A DNA stretch of 64,000 bases from NCBI GenBank assembly GCA_934675465.1, contig CAKUQM010000002.1:26789-90788 (forward strand), read 5' to 3'. Shown here piece by piece: positions 45,028 to 54,000 of the stretch (the stretch's first letter is position 1; every line of letters starts with the position of its first letter). The notes under the pieces were generated by a model, which made no database searches, was not told the DNA's origin, and saw only the letters and a list, made by a program, of their open reading frames with translations. The stretch comes from an uncultured Erysipelotrichaceae bacterium. Lineage in GTDB: Bacteria; Bacillota_I; Bacilli_A; Erysipelotrichales; Erysipelotrichaceae. Made by a program: the position numbers and the translations under genes.

Positions 45028-46845
45028 ATGTTTAATATTGTTTACTATGGGCTACTATTTCTTTATGAAGAAATATTATATAAGTTAGTATTACAGTTAC
45101 CATTAAATGTTTCGGTGGTCTTCTTTTCTTTGACTATTGGTTTATTTATTGGCTATTTATCTCAATTTGTTCCAAAGAGAATTAATTACTTTATCTTTAA
45201 CATCATCAATTTATTATTATGTATTTATTATGGTACTGCTTTAATTGTTAAGAAGGTGTTTGGTATTACCATAGTTCCTTCTACTTTTACTATGTATAAG
45301 CAGGTTACTAGTGGTGCTTTTAAAACATTATTCTTTGATGTGATTACTAGTAATATCTTGATTATCATCTTAATTTTGTTACCTTTTATTGTAGGTTTAT
45401 TCTTAAATAGATACTTGTCTAATAAGCCTAAGTTTACTTATATCTTAGTTGTGATTATTCCATTTATATTGTTTTTATTTGGCGGTGATTTAAAATCATT
45501 CTATTCAAATAAAGCTGATGTGGATAAGTTAGGTGTATGTTCTAGTATCTTTATGAATGGGGATTTGGGGCTGGAAACTACGGGCTCGAAGCTTGGGCTC
45601 GAATCTGGGCTCGAATCTGTTGGTGAAAAAGACGATGAAGTAACATACACTCCTCAAATAAGTAACATCGACTTTGATAGTATAGAAAGTGATAATCAGG
45701 CTATCAATGATTTGAATAATTATTTTAAGAATCAAGCACTAACCTATACTAATGAATATACAGGTATGTTTGAGGGTAAGAATCTAATTTATATAATGGC
45801 AGAGTCTTTTGATGGTTATTTTGTAGATAAGGAATTGACTCCTACTTTATATAAGATGATTCATGATGGTTTTTATTTTAAGAATTATTACACACCTACA
45901 AATTTGTCTACTATAGGTGGTGAGTTTTCTTTACTAACTGGTTTGTTGCCTGATTTGGCTGTATTAAATAATCAATGGAATGGTAACTATAACAATAATG
46001 GCCATCATAATTATTATCCTTATGGATTAGGTAATTTGTTTAAGAACTTAGGCTATGATGTTTATGCATATCATGATTATTTTTATAATTTTCAGAATAG
46101 AGATTATTATCTAAAGGACTTGGGCTTTGATAATTATAAGGCTTGTGGCAATGGCATGGAAACAAGAATGGATTGTAGTATTTTTCCTGCCAGTGATGAT
46201 GAAATGATTAATGGTAGTATTGATGACTATATTAATTCAGATAAGTTTATGGTCTATTATGTGACTGTTTCAGGTCATGCGAAATGGGGCTTTGGTTATA
46301 ATGCGATGGCTGAAAAGAATAAGGATTTAGTAAGTGATCTTGAATATAGTGATACGGTTAGAGCCTATATATCTGCTAACTTAGAATTAGAGAAAGCCAT
46401 GACTACTTTATTGGATAAATTAAGTGCTGCTGGTAAGTTAGATGATACAGTGATTGTTATGGCTAGTGATCATCATCCTTATTTTATGGAAGATGAACAG
46501 ATGGAAGAGTTGGCTGGTAAGGAATTAGATAAGTATAGTTTGTATAAGAATGATTTGATTATTTATAATCCTAGTGTTGAAAATGTTGAAGTTGATAAGG
46601 TATGTAATACTATTGATGTTTTACCTACAGTATTAAATTTGTTTGGGATTGAATATGATTCTAGATTAATTGTTGGTAAGGATATTTTATCTGATAGTGA
46701 GGGAATGGCTATTTTTGCGGATTATTCATGGCTAGCTGATAATGACAGTGATTATAGTAATGTTGTAAATAATAAGTATTTAGTTTCTAAGAATATTATG
46801 GTTTACGATTATTATCGTTATTTTTTTGATGGTGCTAGTGGTTAA
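45028..46845 (+). CDS. LtaS-like lipoteichoic acid synthase / membrane sulfatase
   Basis: 605 residues. Four to five membrane helices in the first ~165 residues are followed by an extracellular sulfatase-fold domain. NLSTIGGEFSLLTGLLP (292-308) corresponds to the nucleophile region of LtaS and predicts T295 as the catalytic threonine; VMASDHHPY supplies metal ligands. LtaS enzymes polymerise glycerol phosphate onto a glycolipid; this one is a relative whose exact polymer is unknown. Between the two parts lies a short GLES repeat linker. The ATG at 45028 is used: no ribosome binding site is visible and TATAAT (45016-45021) ends 6 bases upstream. Confidence 0.85.
   Translation: MFNIVYYGLLFLYEEILYKLVLQLPLNVSVVFFSLTIGLFIGYLSQFVPKRINYFIFNIINLLLCIYYGTALIVKKVFGITIVPSTFTMYKQVTSGAFKTLFFDVITSNILIIILILLPFIVGLFLNRYLSNKPKFTYILVVIIPFILFLFGGDLKSFYSNKADVDKLGVCSSIFMNGDLGLETTGSKLGLESGLESVGEKDDEVTYTPQISNIDFDSIESDNQAINDLNNYFKNQALTYTNEYTGMFEGKNLIYIMAESFDGYFVDKELTPTLYKMIHDGFYFKNYYTPTNLSTIGGEFSLLTGLLPDLAVLNNQWNGNYNNNGHHNYYPYGLGNLFKNLGYDVYAYHDYFYNFQNRDYYLKDLGFDNYKACGNGMETRMDCSIFPASDDEMINGSIDDYINSDKFMVYYVTVSGHAKWGFGYNAMAEKNKDLVSDLEYSDTVRAYISANLELEKAMTTLLDKLSAAGKLDDTVIVMASDHHPYFMEDEQMEELAGKELDKYSLYKNDLIIYNPSVENVEVDKVCNTIDVLPTVLNLFGIEYDSRLIVGKDILSDSEGMAIFADYSWLADNDSDYSNVVNNKYLVSKNIMVYDYYRYFFDGASG
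45568..45618 (+). repeat. 12-base minisatellite in the LtaS-like gene
   Basis: Four near-copies of GGGCTCGAATCT (45568-45579 diverged, 45582-45594 with one extra base, 45595-45606 and 45607-45618 identical). They encode a GLES-rich linker between membrane and catalytic domains and are markedly more GC-rich than the gene. Confidence 0.8.
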
Positions 46846-46929
46846 GTTATTTCAAACTTTTATTCACAAATTAGAAATATTCATAGTTTTATATCAATTT
46901 CTATTAATTTTTTACCAAATAATAGAAAA

Positions 46930-46953
46930 AGTAGCAATAATTTTCATGCTACT
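46930..46953 (-). terminator. Terminator of the DUF1016 gene
   Basis: On the minus strand AGTAGCA (46947-46953) pairs with TGCTACT (46930-46936), followed by T residues; the hairpin includes the stop codon. Confidence 0.7.
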
Positions 46954-47968
46954 TGTGATATCTTTCATTGCTTTCTAATACTTTTTCAACTTCACTAATT
47001 AATTGCTCCTTATTTGGAATATAGTAAGTATAAGTAGATGCAAATATATTATTAGATAAACCACCTAATGCATATTCTAATGCAACCTTATCTTTTTCAG
47101 CACATAAAATTATACCTATTGGTTTGCCATCATCTTCACTATTAACAACATTTTCATAATAGTTTAAATATAAATTCATTTGTCCAACATTTTCAGCTTT
47201 AAGTTTGTTCATTTTTAAATCTATAAGAACATAAGATTTTAAAAACTTGTTATAAAAAACCATATCTACATAATAATCTGTGTTATTAAGTGTTATTCTT
47301 TGTTGTGAACCAACAAACATAAAACCTTTACCCAATTCAAGTAAAAAATCTTCAATGTGTCTTATTAATTTATATTCTAAATCTTTTTCTAAAATTGGTT
47401 TAGGTTCTTTTAATCCTAAAAATTCAAATACATAGGGTTGTTTTACTATATCACTTGGTTTATTTAAAACTTGTCCTTCTTTTGATAATTCTAATACCTT
47501 TTCTTTATTTGCTTTACCATCAGATAATAATAATCTTTCAAATAATGATGTATCAAGTTGTCTTTGTAATTCCCTAACAGACCAATTTGAATTGATACAT
47601 TCTTTCTCATAAAAGTTCCTTTTATCATCATCTTTTATTGTTATTAACTCAATATAATGTGACCAACTTAATGATTCACTGATTTTACTATAATCAGGGT
47701 AAGTATTATAAAACCATCTCATATAAGTTAAATTAGTATATGAATATCCTTTTCCTAAAAGTTTTGTTAATTCTTTAGATAAACCTTTTAAAACTTCCTT
47801 TCCATATTCTAATCTGTTGTTATCTTCATTTTCGTGTTTAACGATAATTCTTCCTATGTTCCAATAAACATAAGTTATAGATTTATTTATTTCCTTTGCT
47901 AAATTATTTTTTGCTTCATTAACCATATTAGTTATTTCTAAAGCCATTATATTATTATTTTCTAACAC
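46949..47968 (-). CDS. YhcG/DUF1016 family PD-(D/E)XK nuclease
   Basis: 339 residues. N-terminal DUF1016 helical domain with SITYVYWNIGRIIVKHE, YGKEVLKGLSKELTKLLGKGYSYTNL and WSVRELQRQLDTSLFERL. C-terminal nuclease domain with VGSQQRITLNNTDYYVDMVFYN and the catalytic-type IDLKMNK (normally IELK, here D for E). It is often found in mobile or defence islands; the role is not settled. The start is GTG at 47968 behind AAGGAGA; an internal ATG at 47947 is an alternative. Confidence 0.9.
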   Translation of the reverse strand: MLENNNIMALEITNMVNEAKNNLAKEINKSITYVYWNIGRIIVKHENEDNNRLEYGKEVLKGLSKELTKLLGKGYSYTNLTYMRWFYNTYPDYSKISESLSWSHYIELITIKDDDKRNFYEKECINSNWSVRELQRQLDTSLFERLLLSDGKANKEKVLELSKEGQVLNKPSDIVKQPYVFEFLGLKEPKPILEKDLEYKLIRHIEDFLLELGKGFMFVGSQQRITLNNTDYYVDMVFYNKFLKSYVLIDLKMNKLKAENVGQMNLYLNYYENVVNSEDDGKPIGIILCAEKDKVALEYALGGLSNNIFASTYTYYIPNKEQLISEVEKVLESNERYHK

Positions 47969-48067
47969 AAAAATCTCCTTTCTTGAATTCTTCAGACGTG
48001 TTTGAAGAATCTTAATTTTCCAACCAGTAAATGAAATTTTCTTATCTAATATATTTTTACCATAAAA

Positions 48068-48175
48068 TTAACGTTCTAAATCATCATCTTTACTATAATT
48101 ACTACTAAATTCATTTTGTATAATTTCTAAATCATCATCATCAAACTCTAATTCTTTCTTAATAATAATAATCAT
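48068..48175 (-). CDS. Possible small acidic protein upstream of the DUF1016 gene
   Basis: 35 codons (MIIIIKKELEFDDDDLEII at the start, ending DDDLER), preceded by AAAGGACAGG. Very acidic, without known family. It is on the same strand as the DUF1016 nuclease about 100 bases ahead. It could be a small partner protein or chance. Nothing else is seen in 47969-48279. Confidence 0.3.
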   Translation of the reverse strand: MIIIIKKELEFDDDDLEIIQNEFSSNYSKDDDLER

Positions 48176-48279
48176 TTAAGCCTGTCCTTTCTTAACAACA
48201 AAAAAATACCAACTTCTTTTAGAAATTGATATTTTCTATATTAAATCCAAAACTTTAAAAGTTTGAACAGATTTCCCAA

Positions 48280-48364
48280 TGGTGCACCAGACAAGACTTG
48301 AACTTGCACGGGTTACCCCACACGCCCCTCAAGCGTGCGCGTCTACCATTTCCGCCACTGATGC
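48280..48364 (-). tRNA. tRNA-Leu (anticodon GAG)
   Basis: On the minus strand the 5' acceptor arm GCATCAG pairs with CTGGTGC (one G-T pair), followed by the encoded ACCA end. The anticodon arm ACGC-TTGAGGG-GCGT carries GAG, the long variable arm TGTGGGGTAACCCG is typical of tRNA-Leu, and the T-arm contains GTTCAAG. Length 85 with CCA. Confidence 0.95.
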
Positions 48365-48388
48365 ATAGCAATATTTTAGCATAATAGC

Positions 48389-48417
48389 TTGCACAAGCTT
48401 GACAATGCGCATAAAAT
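48389..48417 (+). promoter_or_regulatory. typA promoter
   Basis: TTGCAC (48389-48394), 17-base spacer, TAAAAT (48412-48417). The transcription start would fall one or two bases before the typA ATG at 48426, leaving almost no leader. Confidence 0.6.
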
Positions 48418-48425
48418 AGTGGGGT

Positions 48426-50246
48426 ATGGAATTTAGGAAGATTATTAACGTGGCAGTTATTGCCCATGTAGATGCAGGTAAATCAACTTTGGTTGATGCG
48501 TTTTTAGCACAATCACATGTTTTCTCAGATCACGATGAAGTGGTTGAACAGGTAATGGATTCTAATGATTTGGAAAGAGAAAGAGGAATTACAATTTATT
48601 CTAAGAACTGTTCAGTTAATTATAAGGACTATAAGATTAACATCGTGGATACTCCAGGACATGCTGATTTCTCAAGTGAAGTTGAAAGAATTATTAAGAC
48701 AGTAGATACTGTTATCTTGTTAGTAGACTCAAGTGAGGGTCCTATGCCTCAAACTCGTTTCGTATTGAAGAAGTCATTGGAGGCTAATTTAAGACCTATT
48801 CTATTAATTAATAAGATTGATAAAAAGGACCAAAGAGCAATTCAAGTAATTGATGAAGTTTATGACTTATTCTTAGATTTGAAAGCTACTGATGATCAAT
48901 TAGATTTCCCTATCCTTTATGGTATTGCCAAAGAGGGTATTGTTAGATATGAGATGGACGATACAAATAATGATATTGAACCATTATTTGAAACAATTGT
49001 TAAGCATGTACAGCCTTATCCAAATGTTATGGATAAGCCACTTAGAATGCAAGTTAGTGCCCTAGCTTATGATGACTATATCGGTAGAATTGGTATCGGT
49101 AGAGTTTATGATGGTGTTATTAAGGCTAATGAAATGGTTACTGTTTGTGATTGCGATATTAAGAAGGAGAATCGTAAGATTGCCAATCTTTATAACTATC
49201 AAGGTTTAAAAAGAACGGCTATTACTGAGGCTCAATGTGGTGATATCGTATTGATTAGTGGTATTGATAATATTGAAATTGGTGATACTATTTGTCAATT
49301 AGGTGATGTTGATCCAATGCCTCAAATTGATATTGAAGAGCCTACTATGTCTATGAACTTTATGGTTAACTCTTCTCCTTTCCAAGGTAAGTCTGGCAAG
49401 TTTGTTACTTCTAGAAATATTCGTGAAAGACTTGAAAGAGAACTTGAAGTAAATGTTGGTCTTAAGGTTGAAGAGACTGATTCTACAGATACATTTAAGG
49501 TTTCAGGTAGAGGTGAACTTCACTTGTCTATTCTTTTAGAGAATATGAGAAGAGAAGGTTATGAAGTAGCTGTATCTAGACCAGAAGTTATTTTTAGAAC
49601 TATTAATGGTGAACTTTGTGAACCAATTGAAGAAGTTATTTGTTCAGTACCTAATGATTATAGTGGTACTGTTATCAATTCATTAAACTTAAGAAAGGGT
49701 GAAATGGTTGATATTGAAGATGAAGGTTCTTATACAAAGATTATTTATCACGCGCCTACAAGAGGTTTAATGGGCTTTAGATCTGAGTTCATTAACTCTA
49801 CTAAGGGTGAGGGTGTTCTTGTTAGAAAGTTCATCGAATATAAGCCTTATAAGGGTGAAATTCCTGAGAGAACAAATGGTGCTATGATTTCTTGTGCTAC
49901 TGGTAAGACAATGACTTATTCATTGTGGAACTTACAAGAAAGAGGTCAATTGTTTGTTGGTGCTGCTGAAGAAGTATATGAGGGTCAAATCGTTGGCGTT
50001 TCTAGTAAGATGCAAGATATGGAAGTTAATCCTACTGTAAACAAGAAGATGACTGCTGTTAGATCTACTGGTAATGATGAGGCTATGAAGCTTGTTCCTC
50101 ATAAGCAATTCTCTCTTGAAGAAGCTCTTGAGTTTATCAATGATGATGAATTAGTAGAAATTACACCTGATGCGATTCGTATTCGTAAGAAGTATTTGAC
50201 TAACTTGGATAGAAGACGTCATTTACGTGAGGTTAATAAAGGTTAA
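48426..50246 (+). CDS. typA: Translational GTPase TypA/BipA
   Basis: 606 residues. G1 [14 protein letters not shown]3 DTPGHADF, G4 NKIDKKD, followed by EF-G-like domains II, III and V and the TypA-specific C-terminal domain ([19 protein letters not shown] ... [12 protein letters not shown]). It binds ribosomes and assists 50S assembly and growth under stress or cold. It is transcribed divergently from the tRNA-Leu gene and ends in a strong terminator. Confidence 0.97.
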   Translation: MEFRKIINVAVIAHVDAGKSTLVDAFLAQSHVFSDHDEVVEQVMDSNDLERERGITIYSKNCSVNYKDYKINIVDTPGHADFSSEVERIIKTVDTVILLVDSSEGPMPQTRFVLKKSLEANLRPILLINKIDKKDQRAIQVIDEVYDLFLDLKATDDQLDFPILYGIAKEGIVRYEMDDTNNDIEPLFETIVKHVQPYPNVMDKPLRMQVSALAYDDYIGRIGIGRVYDGVIKANEMVTVCDCDIKKENRKIANLYNYQGLKRTAITEAQCGDIVLISGIDNIEIGDTICQLGDVDPMPQIDIEEPTMSMNFMVNSSPFQGKSGKFVTSRNIRERLERELEVNVGLKVEETDSTDTFKVSGRGELHLSILLENMRREGYEVAVSRPEVIFRTINGELCEPIEEVICSVPNDYSGTVINSLNLRKGEMVDIEDEGSYTKIIYHAPTRGLMGFRSEFINSTKGEGVLVRKFIEYKPYKGEIPERTNGAMISCATGKTMTYSLWNLQERGQLFVGAAEEVYEGQIVGVSSKMQDMEVNPTVNKKMTAVRSTGNDEAMKLVPHKQFSLEEALEFINDDELVEITPDAIRIRKKYLTNLDRRRHLREVNKG

Positions 50247-50247
50247 T

Positions 50248-50272
50248 AAGAAGTGCGTTGCACTTCTTTTTG
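50248..50272 (+). terminator. Terminator of typA
   Basis: AAGAAGTGC (50248-50256) and GCACTTCTT (50260-50268) form a 9-bp stem with a 3-base loop, followed by T residues. Confidence 0.9.
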
Positions 50273-50346
50273 TTTGCATGCTAAAATAATAAAAATTCTA
50301 ATGGTAGATAGTTAGACAAATAATTCGGATAAGGAGGGTGGCTTAT

Positions 50347-50787
50347 ATGAAGAAATTTTTGTGTATCTTTTTACTCTTAACGTTATTTGCGTGTGCTAAT
50401 TCAATGGATTATTCATACAAGTTTAAGGACTTAACCATCAATATTCCTGTCGATGTAGTATTGGAGAGTAAAGTTTGGACTGGTGATTATACTGATTTAA
50501 ATGGCAATGATTATGTGATTACTATGCAGAAACTGCATAATAAAAACAACTTATCTTTCTATGATTTGAGAAAACAGTATGAAAGTTCAACAATTTTTGA
50601 AAGTGGATGTACCTTGGTTACCAACGATAGTAAGCATGCAGTATATAAGTATGGTGATTGTGGTTTAGCTTGTATCTATATGGGAAATGATAATTCTTAT
50701 TATTCTCTAATAGCCCAGGGTGAAAAAGAAGCTCTTAAGACTAATTATGAGTGGATTCTTAAGGCTTTTAAGAACATTAAAGTTTAA
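50347..50787 (+). CDS. Small lipoprotein (paralogue of 6872-7321)
   Basis: 146 residues. Lipoprotein signal with lipobox LFAC and the same mature domain as the gene at 6872: YKFKDLTINIPVD, NGNDYVITMQKLHNKNN, SGCTLV and GLACIYMGN are shared, with more than half of the residues identical. The ATG at 50347 follows AAGGAGG by 9 bases; the GTG at 50338 lies inside that site. Function unknown. It is adjacent to the pilus locus but ends with its own terminator. Confidence 0.8.
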   Translation: MKKFLCIFLLLTLFACANSMDYSYKFKDLTINIPVDVVLESKVWTGDYTDLNGNDYVITMQKLHNKNNLSFYDLRKQYESSTIFESGCTLVTNDSKHAVYKYGDCGLACIYMGNDNSYYSLIAQGEKEALKTNYEWILKAFKNIKV

Positions 50788-50812
50788 ATGATGATTGAGT
50801 TCATCATTTTTT
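50787..50812 (+). terminator. Terminator of the lipoprotein gene
   Basis: AATGATGA (50787-50794 region) pairs with TCATCATT (50801-50808) and is followed by T residues. Confidence 0.8.
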
Positions 50813-50899
50813 AATGCCTGTTACTTGATAAAACTTGTGTTTTTTGAACAAAAAAGATTTTTAACCGTTGTAAAAAATTTACAAAAAAGGGTAATATAA

Positions 50900-50968
50900 T
50901 TGTTTTTGTTTTTGTTTTGCCTTATAATCCTTTGTTGTGCAAGTTCAAATTTGAACTATTCTGCACAA
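50900..50968 (+). promoter_or_regulatory. Promoter and large palindrome upstream of the giant adhesin
   Basis: TTGTTT (50900-50905), a 17-base spacer and TATAAT (50923-50928). Seven bases further begins an inverted repeat: TTGTGCA (50935-50941) and TGCACAA (50962-50968) enclosing the perfect palindrome AGTTCAAATTTGAACT (50942-50957). It is either a repressor operator at the transcription start or a strong hairpin in the leader. Nothing else is recognised in 50813-51027. Confidence 0.6.
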
Positions 50969-51027
50969 AGTGAAAGTGCTAAAGCTAAGTGACAAGCAAT
51001 GCAGTTGTTTGCTTCTGGAGGATTATT

Positions 51028-54000
51028 ATGAGAGCGAATTACTTGTTTAAAAAACTATTAGTCACATCATTGATATTATTCATTTCACTTACGCAGACTA
51101 TTTATGTCAAAGCTGATGATGGTTTTGACGACGACAATAATCAAACAACAAATACTACGGTAAAGACGCCTTCTTTTAATGATACAGAGGTTCCTAATAC
51201 TAATAATGAAGCTAATAACGAGGGAACAAGTGTTACATATAATGCAGAAGACTATTATTATGTAGATGGTGTAAATCTATATATATATATATATAACTAT
51301 AAGCAATTATCTCAAATAGGCACTAGCAAGCCTTTATATACAGGTGATAAAGATGGAAATATAGGTGAGGGAGAATTAATAGATGATGTATTCTATAATT
51401 CAGACTCCAACTATATTTTAAAGAATGACATTGAATTAGATGTTAATAATGTTTGGGCTGTACCTGATTCTTTTACTGGCACTATTAATAATGGAAGTGC
51501 CCAGGATTATCCTTTATATGATAAGGATAGCGATACTATCTATATTTATAATCCTTATCAATTAAAAGTTTTAGCACAAAATAATTCAGAGAATGAACCT
51601 GTTATGTCTATGGATTATGATGCTGCTCAGTTTGGTATGGGTCAAATGATTTATCCTAATGGTGAAGATCAACCATATTTAACTTATAGTAAGTCTCACA
51701 GATATGTTATTTCTAAATATTTTAATTCTGATAGACCTGAGAATATTGCGGAAGAACTTAAAAACAATACAGTCAGCAATACAGTGATGTGGCTTGATGG
51801 TGAAAAGGCAGATGGCAGAACTAAACCAGGACAAGTATATGCTGAGATTGGTGGTAAGAAATATATATTAATAGGTAATGAATCACAATTAAGAGCTATT
51901 GGAAGTGGTAAAGATGTTACCCCTAGATTGTATGTTTATTATGCTCCTGGCTTGGTCTCTGGACTATTTGGCGGAAACCCTTTTTACACTCCTTATTATC
52001 CAGGCGATGCTGACTTAGGTTTGGAAGCGGTAGCTAAAGAAGGAGCTACAACACATTTAGAATTGTTTCAAAGGAAACCGGATGCTGTAAGACAAGATCC
52101 TTATCTTTTTTATAAAGACAATGGGAAATATACACTAGCAAATGTTGATTTAAATAACGATAAATTAGTTGAAGGATTATTGAAGGTAGTTGGTGGTTTA
52201 TTAGGAACGTTATTAGGTGGCCTTACGGTAGGAACTGGTGTTTTATGTGGTGTTGATGAAAACGGATACCCTAATAAAGATGCCGCAAGTTTAACAAAAC
52301 TTAAGAGCGAATATAATGGATTAAAGTATTCTTCTAATGCCAACTATATTATCTTTAGAGATATTGATTTATCTTCTACTGGTGTTAATTCTAATAAAGA
52401 AGATGATTTATGGACTCCGTTAATGGTATCTGGGGATATTATTGGTGCCAAATTAACTGATGGTCAAACACAAATTACTGATGGAACATCTATCTTAGCT
52501 ACAGGCAAACCTGTTATTTCTAATGTTAACGTTAATCAAACTGAAGAAATGGATGGTTCAAAGTATATTGGCATTGGTTTCTTTGGAACAATCACAAATG
52601 AGATAGATATTGGGAATATCGGTGTTAGTAAAGGTACTGTTACTATATCTAATATTGAATTAAGGAATATCAGTGTACAAAACAATACCAACAAACACAA
52701 AAATACTCAAACAATTATAAGCGGATTAACTACATTACTAGGTGGTGTTTTGGGTGTTACTTTAGATGCGCTGCTTGGGATACTGTCTTTTGGCAATTTA
52801 AAATTAAATCTAAAGGATACATTGTCTCAGTTATTGAATGCTAGAGCTAATGATCCAACAATTTATGCGACAGGTACTTTTGCAGGAAGAATAGTTGGTG
52901 ATGTCTTAATTAAAGATTGTGATGTAACTGGTAATGTAAGTGTTTCTAATATAAATAGTAGAACTGGTGGTTTTGTGGGTTACACAGAAGGTGTGACTCA
53001 ATATGATGGGTTATCTAAAGTTCTAGGCACGGTTGCTGGTGGATTATCTACTCTATTAAATCTAATTCCAGGTTTAGGATTAGGTGATTTAATTACTATT
53101 TTGTTGGAAAATGCGTTGGATGTAAAACAATTAATTCCAACTGGATATAAGAATGTAGAAATAAATAACTGTAATGTATCTGGATTGGCTGGAACTATTG
53201 GACAAAACGATAAAGATTATATTGGTGGTTTTGTTGGACAACAGGTTGGTACAAAGATATTTAATAGTTCTATTAAAGATAGTACTTACGCTATAAATTC
53301 AAATGAATATGGTGGCGGTTTTGCGGGTGTTACAAGAGATGCCGATATTAAAGGTACTTTAAGTTCTATAGGTATCGAATTAATCCGTGGTATGCAACCA
53401 CAAAGTTTAAATCTAAATTGTAATATAAATAACAGCAATGTAAGTGTGTCTGGTACAAATTATCAAGGTGGTTTTACCGGTGCACAAGCTAATAGTTATT
53501 TAGTTAATTGTGGAATAGATGGAATTGTTTCGGTTAAAGCTACCGGTAGTTATGCTGGTGGAATGAGTGGTAGTGCGACGGTTGGCTGGGTAACTAATTT
53601 AGGTAGCAAAGAAGTAACAGATCCAAGTTTACTAAAAACTGTTAATGACTTATTGGTAGGTTTATTATCAACTGATCCAGAACAGGCGGGAATGTTACTG
53701 TCTTTGGTTGGTATTGCCTCATCTGCAATACTTGGATGTAATTTAAATTGTTCATTAATTACAGTAGAAGCTGGCAAGAGTTATGCAGGCGGTGTTCTTG
53801 GTGGTGGTGATGGTGTTTATCTTGCTGAATCAAGTGAAGAGTATATAAAGAAGTTATCTTATTGGAAATATGGGAAACTTGAAACAAATATTGTTGAACA
53901 AAGAGACAATAATGTTAGTGGGTTAAAAACCGTTAATGCTGGTGAAAATCGTGCTGGTGGTATAACGGGAAGCGTTACTACTGCAAGTATTACTGGTTTA

